DNA of 64,000 nt from Anaerococcus sp. Marseille-Q7828 (GTDB lineage: Bacteria; Bacillota; Clostridia; Tissierellales; Peptoniphilaceae), in the NCBI RefSeq assembly GCF_949769285.1, contig NZ_OX458331.1, positions 744,001 to 808,000 of the forward strand. The letters run 5' to 3'. Both the position numbers and the translations under genes were made by a program. The first letter of the stretch is position 1, and each line of letters begins with the position of its first letter. Of this stretch, positions 56,484 through 64,000 are shown piece after piece. A model generated the notes under the pieces. The model ran no database searches and was not told the origin of the DNA. It saw nothing but the letters and a program-made list of their open reading frames with translations.

Positions 56484-56493
56484 CAGATATAAT
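56465..56493 (+). promoter_or_regulatory. Promoter of MurNAc operon
   Basis: TTGAAA (56465-56470), 17-nt spacer, TATAAT (56488-56493). Confidence 0.7.
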
Positions 56494-56527
56494 TTCCTTA
56501 AGAAAAGCTTTTCTCTATAGGAGTACT

Positions 56528-57373
56528 ATGGATTATTTAATAAAAATCAAAGAAAGATGGGATGAATTTACCCCCTCTGATAAAAAAATAGGTGAATATA
56601 TAGTAGATAATCCCGAACAAATTGTAAACTATAATACTTTAGAGCTAGCTGATCTCATTGATACCAGTCAATCAGCTATAATAAGATTTATCAAAAAGAT
56701 AGGCTACAAGGGATATATAGATTTTAAAATCGATGTTGCAAAATCGCTTGAAGAAAAAAATGAATTCTTATTGGATGAGGTCATATCAAAAAATGAAAGC
56801 ATAGAAAATATTATTTCAAAAAGTAAGAATAATGTTTTAGCAACTGTAGAAAAAACTTATGCCCTCATTGATACTGAAGCCATTAAGAGATCTATAGATG
56901 ATATTAACAAGGCTAATAATATCTATCTTGCTGGTGTTGGAAGTTCTGGGCTCATATGTGAGGATTTTTCCTACAAATTACAAAGATCGGGCAAAAAAGT
57001 TTTCTATCAAGTAGATGCCCATACAAACCTTGCCCTAGTTACCAATATAGACAAGGAAGATTTGCTAATAGCCATTAGTTATTCTGGCCTAACAAAAGAA
57101 ATTTTAATTGCCTCAGAATATGCCAAAAAAGTTGGAGCAAAAGTTATAAGTATAAGCAAGTCTTTGAATAGTACCTTGGCTCATAATTCTAATGAACTCT
57201 TGCTCATTCCAGAAATTGAAAGAGAAATGAGATATGGGGCTATTTCTTCAAGATTATCATCACAAATAATAACGGATATTCTTTATTATGGCTATGTTGC
57301 TGCAAACACAGAAAAAGTTAACGAAAATATGAGAACTTCTAAAGAGTTGACAAATAAACTAAAGGATAAGTAA
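56528..57373 (+). CDS. RpiR/MurR-family transcriptional regulator
   Basis: A 281-residue regulator. The N-terminal HTH domain (about 1-75) has TSQSAIIRFIKKIGYKGY as helix-turn-helix. The C-terminal SIS domain (about 125-260, YLAGVGSSG) binds a sugar phosphate, here probably MurNAc-6-phosphate. First gene of the operon; the mupG start codon follows the stop at once. Likely autoregulated through the AT palindromes upstream. Confidence 0.87.
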   Translation: MDYLIKIKERWDEFTPSDKKIGEYIVDNPEQIVNYNTLELADLIDTSQSAIIRFIKKIGYKGYIDFKIDVAKSLEEKNEFLLDEVISKNESIENIISKSKNNVLATVEKTYALIDTEAIKRSIDDINKANNIYLAGVGSSGLICEDFSYKLQRSGKKVFYQVDAHTNLALVTNIDKEDLLIAISYSGLTKEILIASEYAKKVGAKVISISKSLNSTLAHNSNELLLIPEIEREMRYGAISSRLSSQIITDILYYGYVAANTEKVNENMRTSKELTNKLKDK

Positions 57374-58357
57374 ATGTTAGGATTTTCTTTATATTTTGAA
57401 AATGAAACTGATTTTGAAAAACAAATAGAAAAGTTTAAGGGTTTTGATTTATTATTTACATCTTTGCACTATCCTGCCAGTGATGAAACTTATGATAAGT
57501 TTCTAGACTTGTTGGATGTGGCCAAAGATATAAAAATTTGTGTGGATATCAACAATCAAACTCTAAAGGACCACCCAGATTTACTAGATAAGAATTTGAT
57601 TATTAGACTGGATTTTGGATTTAGTCCAAGAGAGATAGCTAGTCTTTCAAAGAAGTGTCAAATAGCCATAAACGCCTCTACCGTCAATTATAAGTTTTTA
57701 GAAGACTTGGCAAAAGCAGATGCAAATATGGCAAATATGATAGCAATTCATAACTATTACCCTCTAGTATTTTCTGGCCTATCCCAAGAATATTTCCTAA
57801 GCCAAAATGAACTTATAAATTCCTTTGGCATTAGACTTGCGGCCTTCGTCCAAGGGAACACAAATCTTCGTGGCCCTGTATTTCGTGGCTTGCCTACATT
57901 AGAAGAAGATAGGAATCAAAATCCATACTTAAGCCTAGTTAAACTAAAAAGAAAATACAAGGTCGATGACTTTATATTGGCCGAAGATGTAGATGAATAT
58001 AGTAAAAATTATATATTAAAATTTATCAATGCTGGAATTATAAGCCTACCTATTATTTGGGAAAATGATTATGAGTATTTATCAAAAATAAAAGTTCGTA
58101 ATGACATTAGTGACTATATAATTAGAAACGAAAGAGAGAAAAAGGATATAAGCCCAGACAAGCCAAGGCCAATCAGGAGGGGAGATCTTGTTGTTTTGAA
58201 CAATTTGTCAGGCCGCTACGGTGGAGAGGTTGAAATTGTAAAAAAAGACCTAGGTCTGTGTGATGATAGAAACCTTATCGGCAGGGTTGATGAGGCCTAT
58301 ATAGATATTTTGGATTTAATAAAAGGAGGTGATATTGTTGACTTCGACAGAAGATAG
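57374..58357 (+). CDS. mupG: 6-phospho-N-acetylmuramidase, MupG/DUF871 family
   Basis: A 327-residue protein of the DUF871/MupG family. In Staphylococcus aureus MupG hydrolyses MurNAc-6P-GlcNAc, the disaccharide left after PTS uptake, to MurNAc-6P and GlcNAc. A TIM-barrel N-terminal part (SLHYPAS, LRLDFGFS-like strand IIRLDFGF, NYYPL) is followed by a small C-terminal barrel (RGDLVVLNNLSGRYGGEVEI). Gene order with the RpiR regulator, murQ and EIIBC matches the staphylococcal mup-murQ-murP arrangement. Confidence 0.85.
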   Translation: MLGFSLYFENETDFEKQIEKFKGFDLLFTSLHYPASDETYDKFLDLLDVAKDIKICVDINNQTLKDHPDLLDKNLIIRLDFGFSPREIASLSKKCQIAINASTVNYKFLEDLAKADANMANMIAIHNYYPLVFSGLSQEYFLSQNELINSFGIRLAAFVQGNTNLRGPVFRGLPTLEEDRNQNPYLSLVKLKRKYKVDDFILAEDVDEYSKNYILKFINAGIISLPIIWENDYEYLSKIKVRNDISDYIIRNEREKKDISPDKPRPIRRGDLVVLNNLSGRYGGEVEIVKKDLGLCDDRNLIGRVDEAYIDILDLIKGGDIVDFDRR

Positions 58358-59213
58358 AAATCCTATAAGCTATGATTTGGATTTAAAATCAACTAGAGAA
58401 ATTTTGGAAATTATCAATACTGAAGACCAGAAGATAGCTTACAAGGTAAAAGATGCCATGGATCAAATCGAAGCTTTGGTAGATGAACTTATCAATACAT
58501 TTGCCAACGGTGGCAGATTATTTTACTTGGGAGCTGGAACAAGTGGTAGGCTAGGAGTTTTGGATGCATCTGAAACAGTTCCTACATTTTCAGTAGACCC
58601 AAAGATGGTAACAGGTCTTATAGCAGGGGGCGATGATGCACTAAGAAACCCTATAGAAAATGCAGAAGATTCCAAAGAAGCCGCAAAAGCTGACCTTAAA
58701 AAGGCAAATTTAACAAGCAATGATTTTGTAATTGGCATAGCAGCTAGTGGAAGGACACCATACTCAATTGGAGCTATAGAATATGCCAGAGAAATTGGAG
58801 CAAAGACTGGCTCTATTGCCTGCAACAAAAATGCTAAGATTTCTGAATATTCCGACTATCCAATAGAAGTAGAAACCGGTGCAGAAGTATTGAGCGGATC
58901 AACCCGTATGAAGGCTGGTACTGCCACAAAGATGGTTCTAAATATGATCACAACTACTGCCATGATTAAAATTGGCAAGGTTTATGACAACCTTATGGTC
59001 GACTTAAAACCAACCAATGAGAAGCTAGTAGATAGGGCGACAAAAATTATTTGCGAAATCATCGGATATGATTATGAATCGTCAAAGAAGATACTAAGTA
59101 AAGCCGATAACAATGTAAAGGCTGCAATAATAATGGCTACAAAGAATGTAGACTATGAAGAGTCTATAAAAATTCTTGAAAATAATAAAGGATTTATAAG
59201 AGAGGATTTGTAA
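58335..59213 (+). CDS. murQ: N-acetylmuramic acid 6-phosphate etherase
   Basis: A 292-residue etherase that removes lactate from MurNAc-6P to give GlcNAc-6P, the substrate of NagA. The SIS domain has LGAGTSGRLGVLDASE, GLIAGG and EVLSGSTRMKAGTATK. The start is judged to be TTG at 58335, 5 nt after AGGAGG. TTG 58338 is equally possible, while GTG 58329 would lie inside the ribosome binding site. It overlaps the mupG end and its stop is at the EIIBC ATG (TAATG). Confidence 0.92.
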   Translation: MLTSTEDRNPISYDLDLKSTREILEIINTEDQKIAYKVKDAMDQIEALVDELINTFANGGRLFYLGAGTSGRLGVLDASETVPTFSVDPKMVTGLIAGGDDALRNPIENAEDSKEAAKADLKKANLTSNDFVIGIAASGRTPYSIGAIEYAREIGAKTGSIACNKNAKISEYSDYPIEVETGAEVLSGSTRMKAGTATKMVLNMITTTAMIKIGKVYDNLMVDLKPTNEKLVDRATKIICEIIGYDYESSKKILSKADNNVKAAIIMATKNVDYEESIKILENNKGFIREDL

Positions 59214-60655
59214 TGGATAATAATACATTAGCAAAATTATTAGTCGATGACTTTGGGGGTAGCGATAATCTCATAGAAGTTATCAATTGTATGACGAGAG
59301 TTAGAGTAAAAGTCAAAGATTCTAGCAAGGTAAACTACGGAGCTATTAAATCTCGCGAGGGCGTAATGGGCCTAGTTGAAGGAGATCAAATACAAGTAGT
59401 ATTAGGACCTGGCAAAAGCGAAAAAGTTGCTAAGGCTATGGCAGAAATTTCAAATGCAACATTATCTGAAGAATTAGCAGCAGGCACTGACCTTGAAAGA
59501 AGAACTAGAGAAAACAAAGAAGCCTATAAGGCAAAACAAACACAAAGTGGCTTTAAGAAGTTCACAGCTACCATTGCTTCTATATTTGTTCCACTAATTC
59601 CAGCCTTTGTTGGTGCTGGCCTTATAGGTGGTATTGCATCAGTTTTGTCAAATATGGCAACAGCTGGTACTCTTACTGGTGACGGTGTAAATAACCTTAT
59701 TCAGATTTTAAATGTCATGAAAAATGGTCTTTATGCTTACCTAAATATTTTTATAGGAATTAACACAGCAAAAGTCTTTGGAGCAAATGAGGGACTTGGT
59801 GGCGTTGTTGGAGGTATGGTTTACCTTACAGGCATGAATCCAGATATGCCTATAAGCAATATTTTCTTGGGAACTCCTCTTGCAGCAGGACAGGGTGGAG
59901 TAATAGGTGTACTAATTTCAGTTTTCCTATTATCTAAGATTGAAAATGCCCTCCACAAAATAATACCGGATTCTCTAGACATTATTTTAGTTCCTATGCT
60001 ATCATTACTTGCAGTAGGACTTCTAACGATGTTTATCATAATGCCATTTGCTGGACTTATATCAAATGGACTAATAGGTTTTATTAACGGAGTAATCAAT
60101 ATCGGTGGTGCAGTATCAGGATTTATCTTAGGTGCCTTGTTCCTACCTATGGTAATGCTTGGCCTTCACCAAATCCTAACACCAATACATGTAGCGATGA
60201 TTGAACAACAAGGTGCAACATACTTATTGCCAATTCTTGCAATGGCAGGAGCTGGACAAGTAGGAGCTGCGCTTGCAATACTTGTAAAATGTAGAAATAA
60301 TAAACAAATCACAACCATAGCCAAAGGTGGACTTCCTGTAGGTTTCCTAGGAATCGGTGAACCACTTATATATGCCCTAACCCTACCAATGGGCAAGGCT
60401 TTCATCACAGCATGTCTTGGTGGCGGTATCGGTGGAGCTGTCATAGGAGCTATAGGATCAATTGGTTCAACAGCTATAGGACCATCAGGCCTTGCACTAA
60501 TCCCACTTATTTACCAAAATAGATGGCTAGGTTATCTAGCTGGTCTTATCGCAGGCTATATAGGTGGATTTGTCTTGACATATTTCTTTGGAGTTGATCA
60601 GAAATATGTAGATGGAGCAAGCCTTGATAATACTAGCAAATTTGAATTTAAATAG
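59213..60655 (+). CDS. murP: PTS EIIBC component, MurNAc-type
   Basis: A 480-residue glucose-family permease. The EIIB domain comes first with phosphocysteine Cys26 in INCMTRVRV. The EIIC domain (about residues 110-470) shows roughly ten helices and the GLHQILTPIHVAMIE and GIGEPLIYALTLP motifs. No EIIA domain is present, so it needs a separate EIIA-Glc, for which crr at 14579 is a candidate. Specificity for MurNAc or MurNAc-GlcNAc is inferred from murQ and mupG. The start overlaps the murQ stop. Confidence 0.9.
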   Translation: MDNNTLAKLLVDDFGGSDNLIEVINCMTRVRVKVKDSSKVNYGAIKSREGVMGLVEGDQIQVVLGPGKSEKVAKAMAEISNATLSEELAAGTDLERRTRENKEAYKAKQTQSGFKKFTATIASIFVPLIPAFVGAGLIGGIASVLSNMATAGTLTGDGVNNLIQILNVMKNGLYAYLNIFIGINTAKVFGANEGLGGVVGGMVYLTGMNPDMPISNIFLGTPLAAGQGGVIGVLISVFLLSKIENALHKIIPDSLDIILVPMLSLLAVGLLTMFIIMPFAGLISNGLIGFINGVINIGGAVSGFILGALFLPMVMLGLHQILTPIHVAMIEQQGATYLLPILAMAGAGQVGAALAILVKCRNNKQITTIAKGGLPVGFLGIGEPLIYALTLPMGKAFITACLGGGIGGAVIGAIGSIGSTAIGPSGLALIPLIYQNRWLGYLAGLIAGYIGGFVLTYFFGVDQKYVDGASLDNTSKFEFK

Positions 60656-60668
60656 ATAATATAATGGA

Positions 60669-60721
60669 AAGTCCTAGGAAATAGGCTTAGTGATAAGCTT
60701 TGTTTCTTAGGGCTTCTTTTT
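60669..60721 (+). terminator. Terminator of MurNAc operon
   Basis: A 13-bp stem (AAGTCCTAGGAAA with TTTCTTAGGGCTT) carries an inner AGGCTTA/TAAGCTT hairpin and ends in a T-run. Confidence 0.85.
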
Positions 60722-60790
60722 ATTTTCCTATGGATTTTTGCTATTGGCTCAAATGCTTGAAATTACAAGCTTTATACCTTGTGAAATTAT

Positions 60791-60819
60791 TTGCCAAAGG
60801 ACATATAAAATGATATAGT
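60791..60819 (+). promoter_or_regulatory. Promoter of the PAS-PP2C/deoC operon
   Basis: TTGCCA (60791-60796), 17 nt, TATAGT (60814-60819). Confidence 0.6.
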
Positions 60820-60862
60820 TAAATATAAGAAATTATACTTTTATAAAAATGAGGGTAAGGGT

Positions 60863-61957
60863 ATGAAAAAGACACTGATTGATAAAGTTAATAATAAGAA
60901 TTTCGCAGTGTTAAATTCCATGGATGATTGGGTGAGAGTTGTCGATTCAAATGCAAAGACAGTTTTCATCAATAATTCGCTAGACCTTGCTAGGAAAAAA
61001 TCTGAAAGCTTAAGAATTTATCTTGATGAAAATATACCCTTAAACCTAGCTAGCGAGAATGATTCCATAAGAAATACTACTGTGATTGAAGAAAAGCTTA
61101 TAAATGACAGATACTATAGTATCAAGGCTTCTCCTATTGTCATTGATGGGGATTATTCTGGTATTGTAGAAGTTTTTAGGGATATTACCCGCGAAACTAA
61201 TATGAAAATCGACCTTTTTGATGCCAATAGAAATATGCTCGATGATGTGAGATTTGTAAGGAAAGTCCAATCTTCGATTTTGCCAAAAAATAAAGTTTAT
61301 GGCAAGCTTGATCTCAAGGCTTATTACAATCCAAGCTCCAATGTTTCGGGTGATATGTTTGATGTGATAAAGCTTGATGATAACAAGTACGCTTTCTACA
61401 TTGCCGATGTTATGGGCCATGGGGTTAAGGCATCTATTCTTACAATGTTTGTTAAGGTATCTATTAGCTCGATATTTGATAAGTATCCTGACTACACACC
61501 TAGCCAAGCCTTGCTAAAACTAAGAAGCCGTTTTTACGACCTTGATATAGATTCATCCCAATATTTCACTGCATGGCTAGGAATATTTGATTTGAATAAT
61601 AATACCCTTTGTTTTTCAAATGCTGGTCACAATTGTCCGCCTATGATTTTTAAATCTGATGTAAAGGCTTGCGAATATTTGCACGCCAGCGGCAGGATGA
61701 TATCAAATATTATAGAGCCAGATGTGTATAATGAGGTTACTACAGAGCTTAAAGATGGAGACCTGATTCTCTTTTTCACTGATGGAGTTATAGAAGCAAC
61801 TGATGAAAATAATAAAGAGTTTGGTCTGGCAAGACTAAAAGAAGCTTTTTGCCAGCATAGGCAAATTGATAAGATATACGATGAAATAGAAGACTTTAGC
61901 TGGGGAGAACAAAAGGATGATATAACCTTGGCTATGATTACTTATAGGGAGAAATAA
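60863..61957 (+). CDS. PAS-domain PP2C-type (SpoIIE/RsbU-like) serine phosphatase
   Basis: A 364-residue cytoplasmic phosphatase. An N-terminal PAS-like sensor (about 15-120, [17 protein letters not shown]) is joined by a helix to a SpoIIE/PP2C domain. The metal-binding residues lie in [17 protein letters not shown] and FTDGVIEA. Such proteins dephosphorylate anti-anti-sigma factors of the SpoIIAA/RsbV type. No sigma, anti-sigma or antagonist gene adjoins it. Its stop overlaps the deoC ATG, so signalling protein and aldolase are made together. Confidence 0.87.
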   Translation: MKKTLIDKVNNKNFAVLNSMDDWVRVVDSNAKTVFINNSLDLARKKSESLRIYLDENIPLNLASENDSIRNTTVIEEKLINDRYYSIKASPIVIDGDYSGIVEVFRDITRETNMKIDLFDANRNMLDDVRFVRKVQSSILPKNKVYGKLDLKAYYNPSSNVSGDMFDVIKLDDNKYAFYIADVMGHGVKASILTMFVKVSISSIFDKYPDYTPSQALLKLRSRFYDLDIDSSQYFTAWLGIFDLNNNTLCFSNAGHNCPPMIFKSDVKACEYLHASGRMISNIIEPDVYNEVTTELKDGDLILFFTDGVIEATDENNKEFGLARLKEAFCQHRQIDKIYDEIEDFSWGEQKDDITLAMITYREK

Positions 61958-62589
61958 TGGAATTAAATAAATTAATAGATCATACAAATTTGAAGGCTGA
62001 AGCAACAAGCGAAGATATCAAAAAGCTAGTTGATGAGGCTGTTGAACATGAGTTTTTTAGTGTATGTGTAAACTCATCATTTGTTAAATTTATCAATGAT
62101 TATAACAAAGATGTAAAGATTGCAACAGTGGTAGGCTTTCCTCTAGGAGCTATGGCAACATCTGCCAAGGCCTATGAAACAAAGTGTGCCACCGAAGATG
62201 GGGCAAGTGAAATAGATATGGTTATAGAAGTTGGCCGCCTTAAGGAAAAAGATTATGACTATGTTTTAAATGACATCAAAGCAGTCAAAGAAGCTTGTGG
62301 AGACAATATCCTAAAAGTTATAATCGAAACTTGCCTATTAACTGAAGAAGAAATTGTAAAAGCCTGCGAACTTGCTGTAGAAGCTGGGGCAGACTTTGTA
62401 AAAACATCAACAGGATTTTCAACAGGTGGAGCAAAGGCTTCAGACATTGCTCTAATGAGAAAGACAGTTGGTCCAGATATTGGTGTAAAAGCATCTGGTG
62501 GCATCCACACTAAAGAAGAAGCACTAGAAATGGTAGAAGCTGGCGCAAGTAGAATTGGCGCAAGCAAATCCATAGAAATTTGCAAATAG
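61957..62589 (+). CDS. deoC: Deoxyribose-phosphate aldolase
   Basis: A 210-residue class I aldolase that splits 2-deoxyribose-5-phosphate into glyceraldehyde-3-phosphate and acetaldehyde. The Schiff-base lysine is Lys149 in FVKTSTGF, with Lys178 in VKASGGI and Asp88 in EIDMVI as partners. The start overlaps the phosphatase stop (TAATG). No deoA/deoB or nucleoside transporter gene adjoins it. Confidence 0.94.
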   Translation: MELNKLIDHTNLKAEATSEDIKKLVDEAVEHEFFSVCVNSSFVKFINDYNKDVKIATVVGFPLGAMATSAKAYETKCATEDGASEIDMVIEVGRLKEKDYDYVLNDIKAVKEACGDNILKVIIETCLLTEEEIVKACELAVEAGADFVKTSTGFSTGGAKASDIALMRKTVGPDIGVKASGGIHTKEEALEMVEAGASRIGASKSIEICK

Positions 62590-62597
62590 GATAATTC

Positions 62598-64000
62598 ATG
62601 GCAAATGAAGTAATGATGCAGTCTTTCGAGTGGGACACTTGGGCTGACGGCAGTTTTTATAAAAATCTAACAAAGAATGCAAAAAAATTAAAGGAAAATG
62701 GAATCGACGCCCTATGGCTTCCACCTATGACCAAGGGTGGGTCAGACATGGACGTGGGCTATGGAGCCTATGACCTATGGGACTTGGGAGAATTTGACCA
62801 AAAAGGAACTGTTAGGACCAAATATGGTACCAAAGAAGAACTCCACCAAGCTATAGACGCTCTCCATGATGCAGGCATCAAATGTTATGCAGACGTAGTA
62901 TTAAACCACAAGGGCAACGGTGATGAAAAGGAAAAATTCCAAGCCATAATGGTAGACCAAAACAACAGGACCTTGGATGTTGCCGATGCGACTGACATAG
63001 AAGCTTGGACTCATTTCACCTTCCCTGGAAGAAATGGCAAATACTCTGACATGCAGTGGCACCGGTACCACTTCACAGGAGTTGACTACGACGACTTGTC
63101 CGGCACATCTGCAATTTATCGTATAGTTGGCGATGGCAAATATTGGGATACTGATGTTTCCAACGAAAAGGGCAATTTCGACTACCTTATGAATAACGAC
63201 ATTGACCACAATCACCCTGAAGTTCGTGAAGAATTATTTAAGTGGGCAGATTGGTTTATAGAAGAAACAAAAGTAGATGGCTTCAGATACGATGCATTAA
63301 AACATATATCAGAAGAATTTATCCACAGCCTATCAAGTCACATCATAGATGAAAAGGGCTTGGACAAGTTCTACTTGTTTGGTGAATTCTGGCAATATTC
63401 CAAAGAAGCCATAGAACATTATCTAGGTGCAACCAATCATCAAATAGACTTATTTGACGTGCCACTTCACTTCCACATGGAAGAAGCCAGCAAGTCTATG
63501 GGCAACTACGATATGAGAAAGATCTTTGACAATACCATTGTGGGAGACTTCCCAGCAGAAGCTGTAACCTTTGTAGATAACCACGACAGTCAGCCAGGCC
63601 AAGGCTTGGAATCTTGGATTGAACCATGGTTTAAGGAAATAGCCTATGCTCTTATCTTATTTAGGAAAGATGGATACCCTTGCATATTTGCAGGAGACTA
63701 CTATGGCCTATGTGGACCAGTAAAAACAGAACCACTAGATCAGATGATCAACAATATGATAAGTGTCAGAAAGAAATATAATTTCGGAGACCAAGACGAC
63801 TACTTTGACGACCCAGCAGTAATAGGTTGGGTAAGACGTGGCGATAATGACCACAAGCCACTTGCAGTTTTAGTATCTATCAAAGATATGGCAGAAAAAC
63901 AAATGCACGTGGGAGAAGGTGAAGCAGGAGCGACCTATGTTGATCTATCTGGCAAAAACGAAGATGTTACAATAGATGAAGCTGGCAACGGAGTCTTTAC
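62598..64000 (+). CDS. amyS: Cytoplasmic alpha-amylase, GH13, 3' truncated by window
   Basis: Open frame of 467 codons running off the window, ATG at 62598. It starts MANEVMMQSFEWD, lacks a signal peptide and resembles GH13_5 intracellular alpha-amylases. Conserved regions: region I DVVLNH, region II GFRYDALKH with nucleophile Asp232, region III FGEFW with acid Glu263 and region IV FVDNHD with Asp330. It hydrolyses alpha-1,4-glucans such as glycogen or imported maltodextrin. Start is 8 nt after deoC, so probably the same operon. Confidence 0.92.
   Translation, partial: MANEVMMQSFEWDTWADGSFYKNLTKNAKKLKENGIDALWLPPMTKGGSDMDVGYGAYDLWDLGEFDQKGTVRTKYGTKEELHQAIDALHDAGIKCYADVVLNHKGNGDEKEKFQAIMVDQNNRTLDVADATDIEAWTHFTFPGRNGKYSDMQWHRYHFTGVDYDDLSGTSAIYRIVGDGKYWDTDVSNEKGNFDYLMNNDIDHNHPEVREELFKWADWFIEETKVDGFRYDALKHISEEFIHSLSSHIIDEKGLDKFYLFGEFWQYSKEAIEHYLGATNHQIDLFDVPLHFHMEEASKSMGNYDMRKIFDNTIVGDFPAEAVTFVDNHDSQPGQGLESWIEPWFKEIAYALILFRKDGYPCIFAGDYYGLCGPVKTEPLDQMINNMISVRKKYNFGDQDDYFDDPAVIGWVRRGDNDHKPLAVLVSIKDMAEKQMHVGEGEAGATYVDLSGKNEDVTIDEAGNGVF

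Noticed and set aside
58329-58334. GTG start for murQ
   Set aside because: GTG is part of the AGGAGGTG ribosome binding site, so a TTG 6 or 9 nt further is more credible.

Overview
The window is a low-GC Firmicute chromosome segment with strong AGGAGG-type ribosome binding sites and A/T-rich intergenic DNA. The gene set points to a saccharolytic, anaerobic Gram-positive coccus of the Peptoniphilaceae, most likely Anaerococcus. Pointers are PTS-based sugar use, a hybrid-cluster protein, a cysteine desulfidase, a butyrate/acetate-type CoA-transferase, and surface proteins with FIVAR and GA (albumin-binding) modules of the kind known from Finegoldia. The genus is inferred from gene content, not from a marker comparison. 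I saw no tRNA, rRNA, CRISPR array, prophage or intact insertion sequence.

Layout. (1) 1-3.4 kb: 3' part of a NagA-type deacetylase, then an alpha/beta hydrolase and a CoA-transferase. (2) 3.5-11.8 kb: a beta-glucoside/cellobiose operon headed by its PRD regulator (IIA, IIB, a small unknown membrane protein, IIC, GH1 and GH4 6-phospho-beta-glucosidases, a second IIB, a histidine phosphatase). (3) 11.8-15.1 kb, minus strand: EIIA-Glc, a HAD phosphatase and two tandem membrane-anchored hydrolases. (4) 15.2-23.4 kb: hcp behind a CRP/FNR-type palindrome, a cysteine desulfidase with a DAACS transporter behind a cre-like site, a radical SAM protein (minus strand), a CRP/FNR regulator and a polyphosphate:AMP phosphotransferase. 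(5) 23.4-31.2 kb: a lipoprotein, two tandem PF06541 membrane proteins, a complete Bce-type peptide-resistance module (response regulator, kinase, ABC ATPase, FtsX permease) and lrgAB (minus strand). (6) 31.4-46.1 kb: the S10-spc-alpha ribosomal supercluster from rpsJ to rplQ, with secY, adk, infA, rpmJ and rpoA. The map gene often found between adk and infA is absent, and a 29-bp direct-repeat element lies between infA and rpmJ. (7) 46.4-55.7 kb: two large secreted proteins, a 2119-residue subtilisin-like protease with six FIVAR-like repeats and a 937-residue coiled-coil protein with a GA module. Neither ends in LPXTG. (8) 55.8-60.7 kb: a HAD phosphatase and a MurNAc recycling operon (RpiR regulator, MupG, MurQ, EIIBC). 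(9) 60.9-64 kb: a PAS-PP2C phosphatase, deoC and the 5' part of a cytoplasmic alpha-amylase.

Connections. The MurNAc EIIBC has no IIA domain and may be served by the lone EIIA-Glc of region 3. NagA and the MurNAc operon together suggest amino-sugar scavenging. The hcp palindrome fits a CRP/FNR-family regulator, and one is encoded 6 kb downstream. The most interesting leads are the two unanchored surface proteins, the hcp operator at about -41.5, the cre-like site over the cysteine desulfidase promoter, the paired AT-rich palindromes before the MurNAc operon, and the repeat element inside the ribosomal operon. No wholly new defence or metabolic system was evident.
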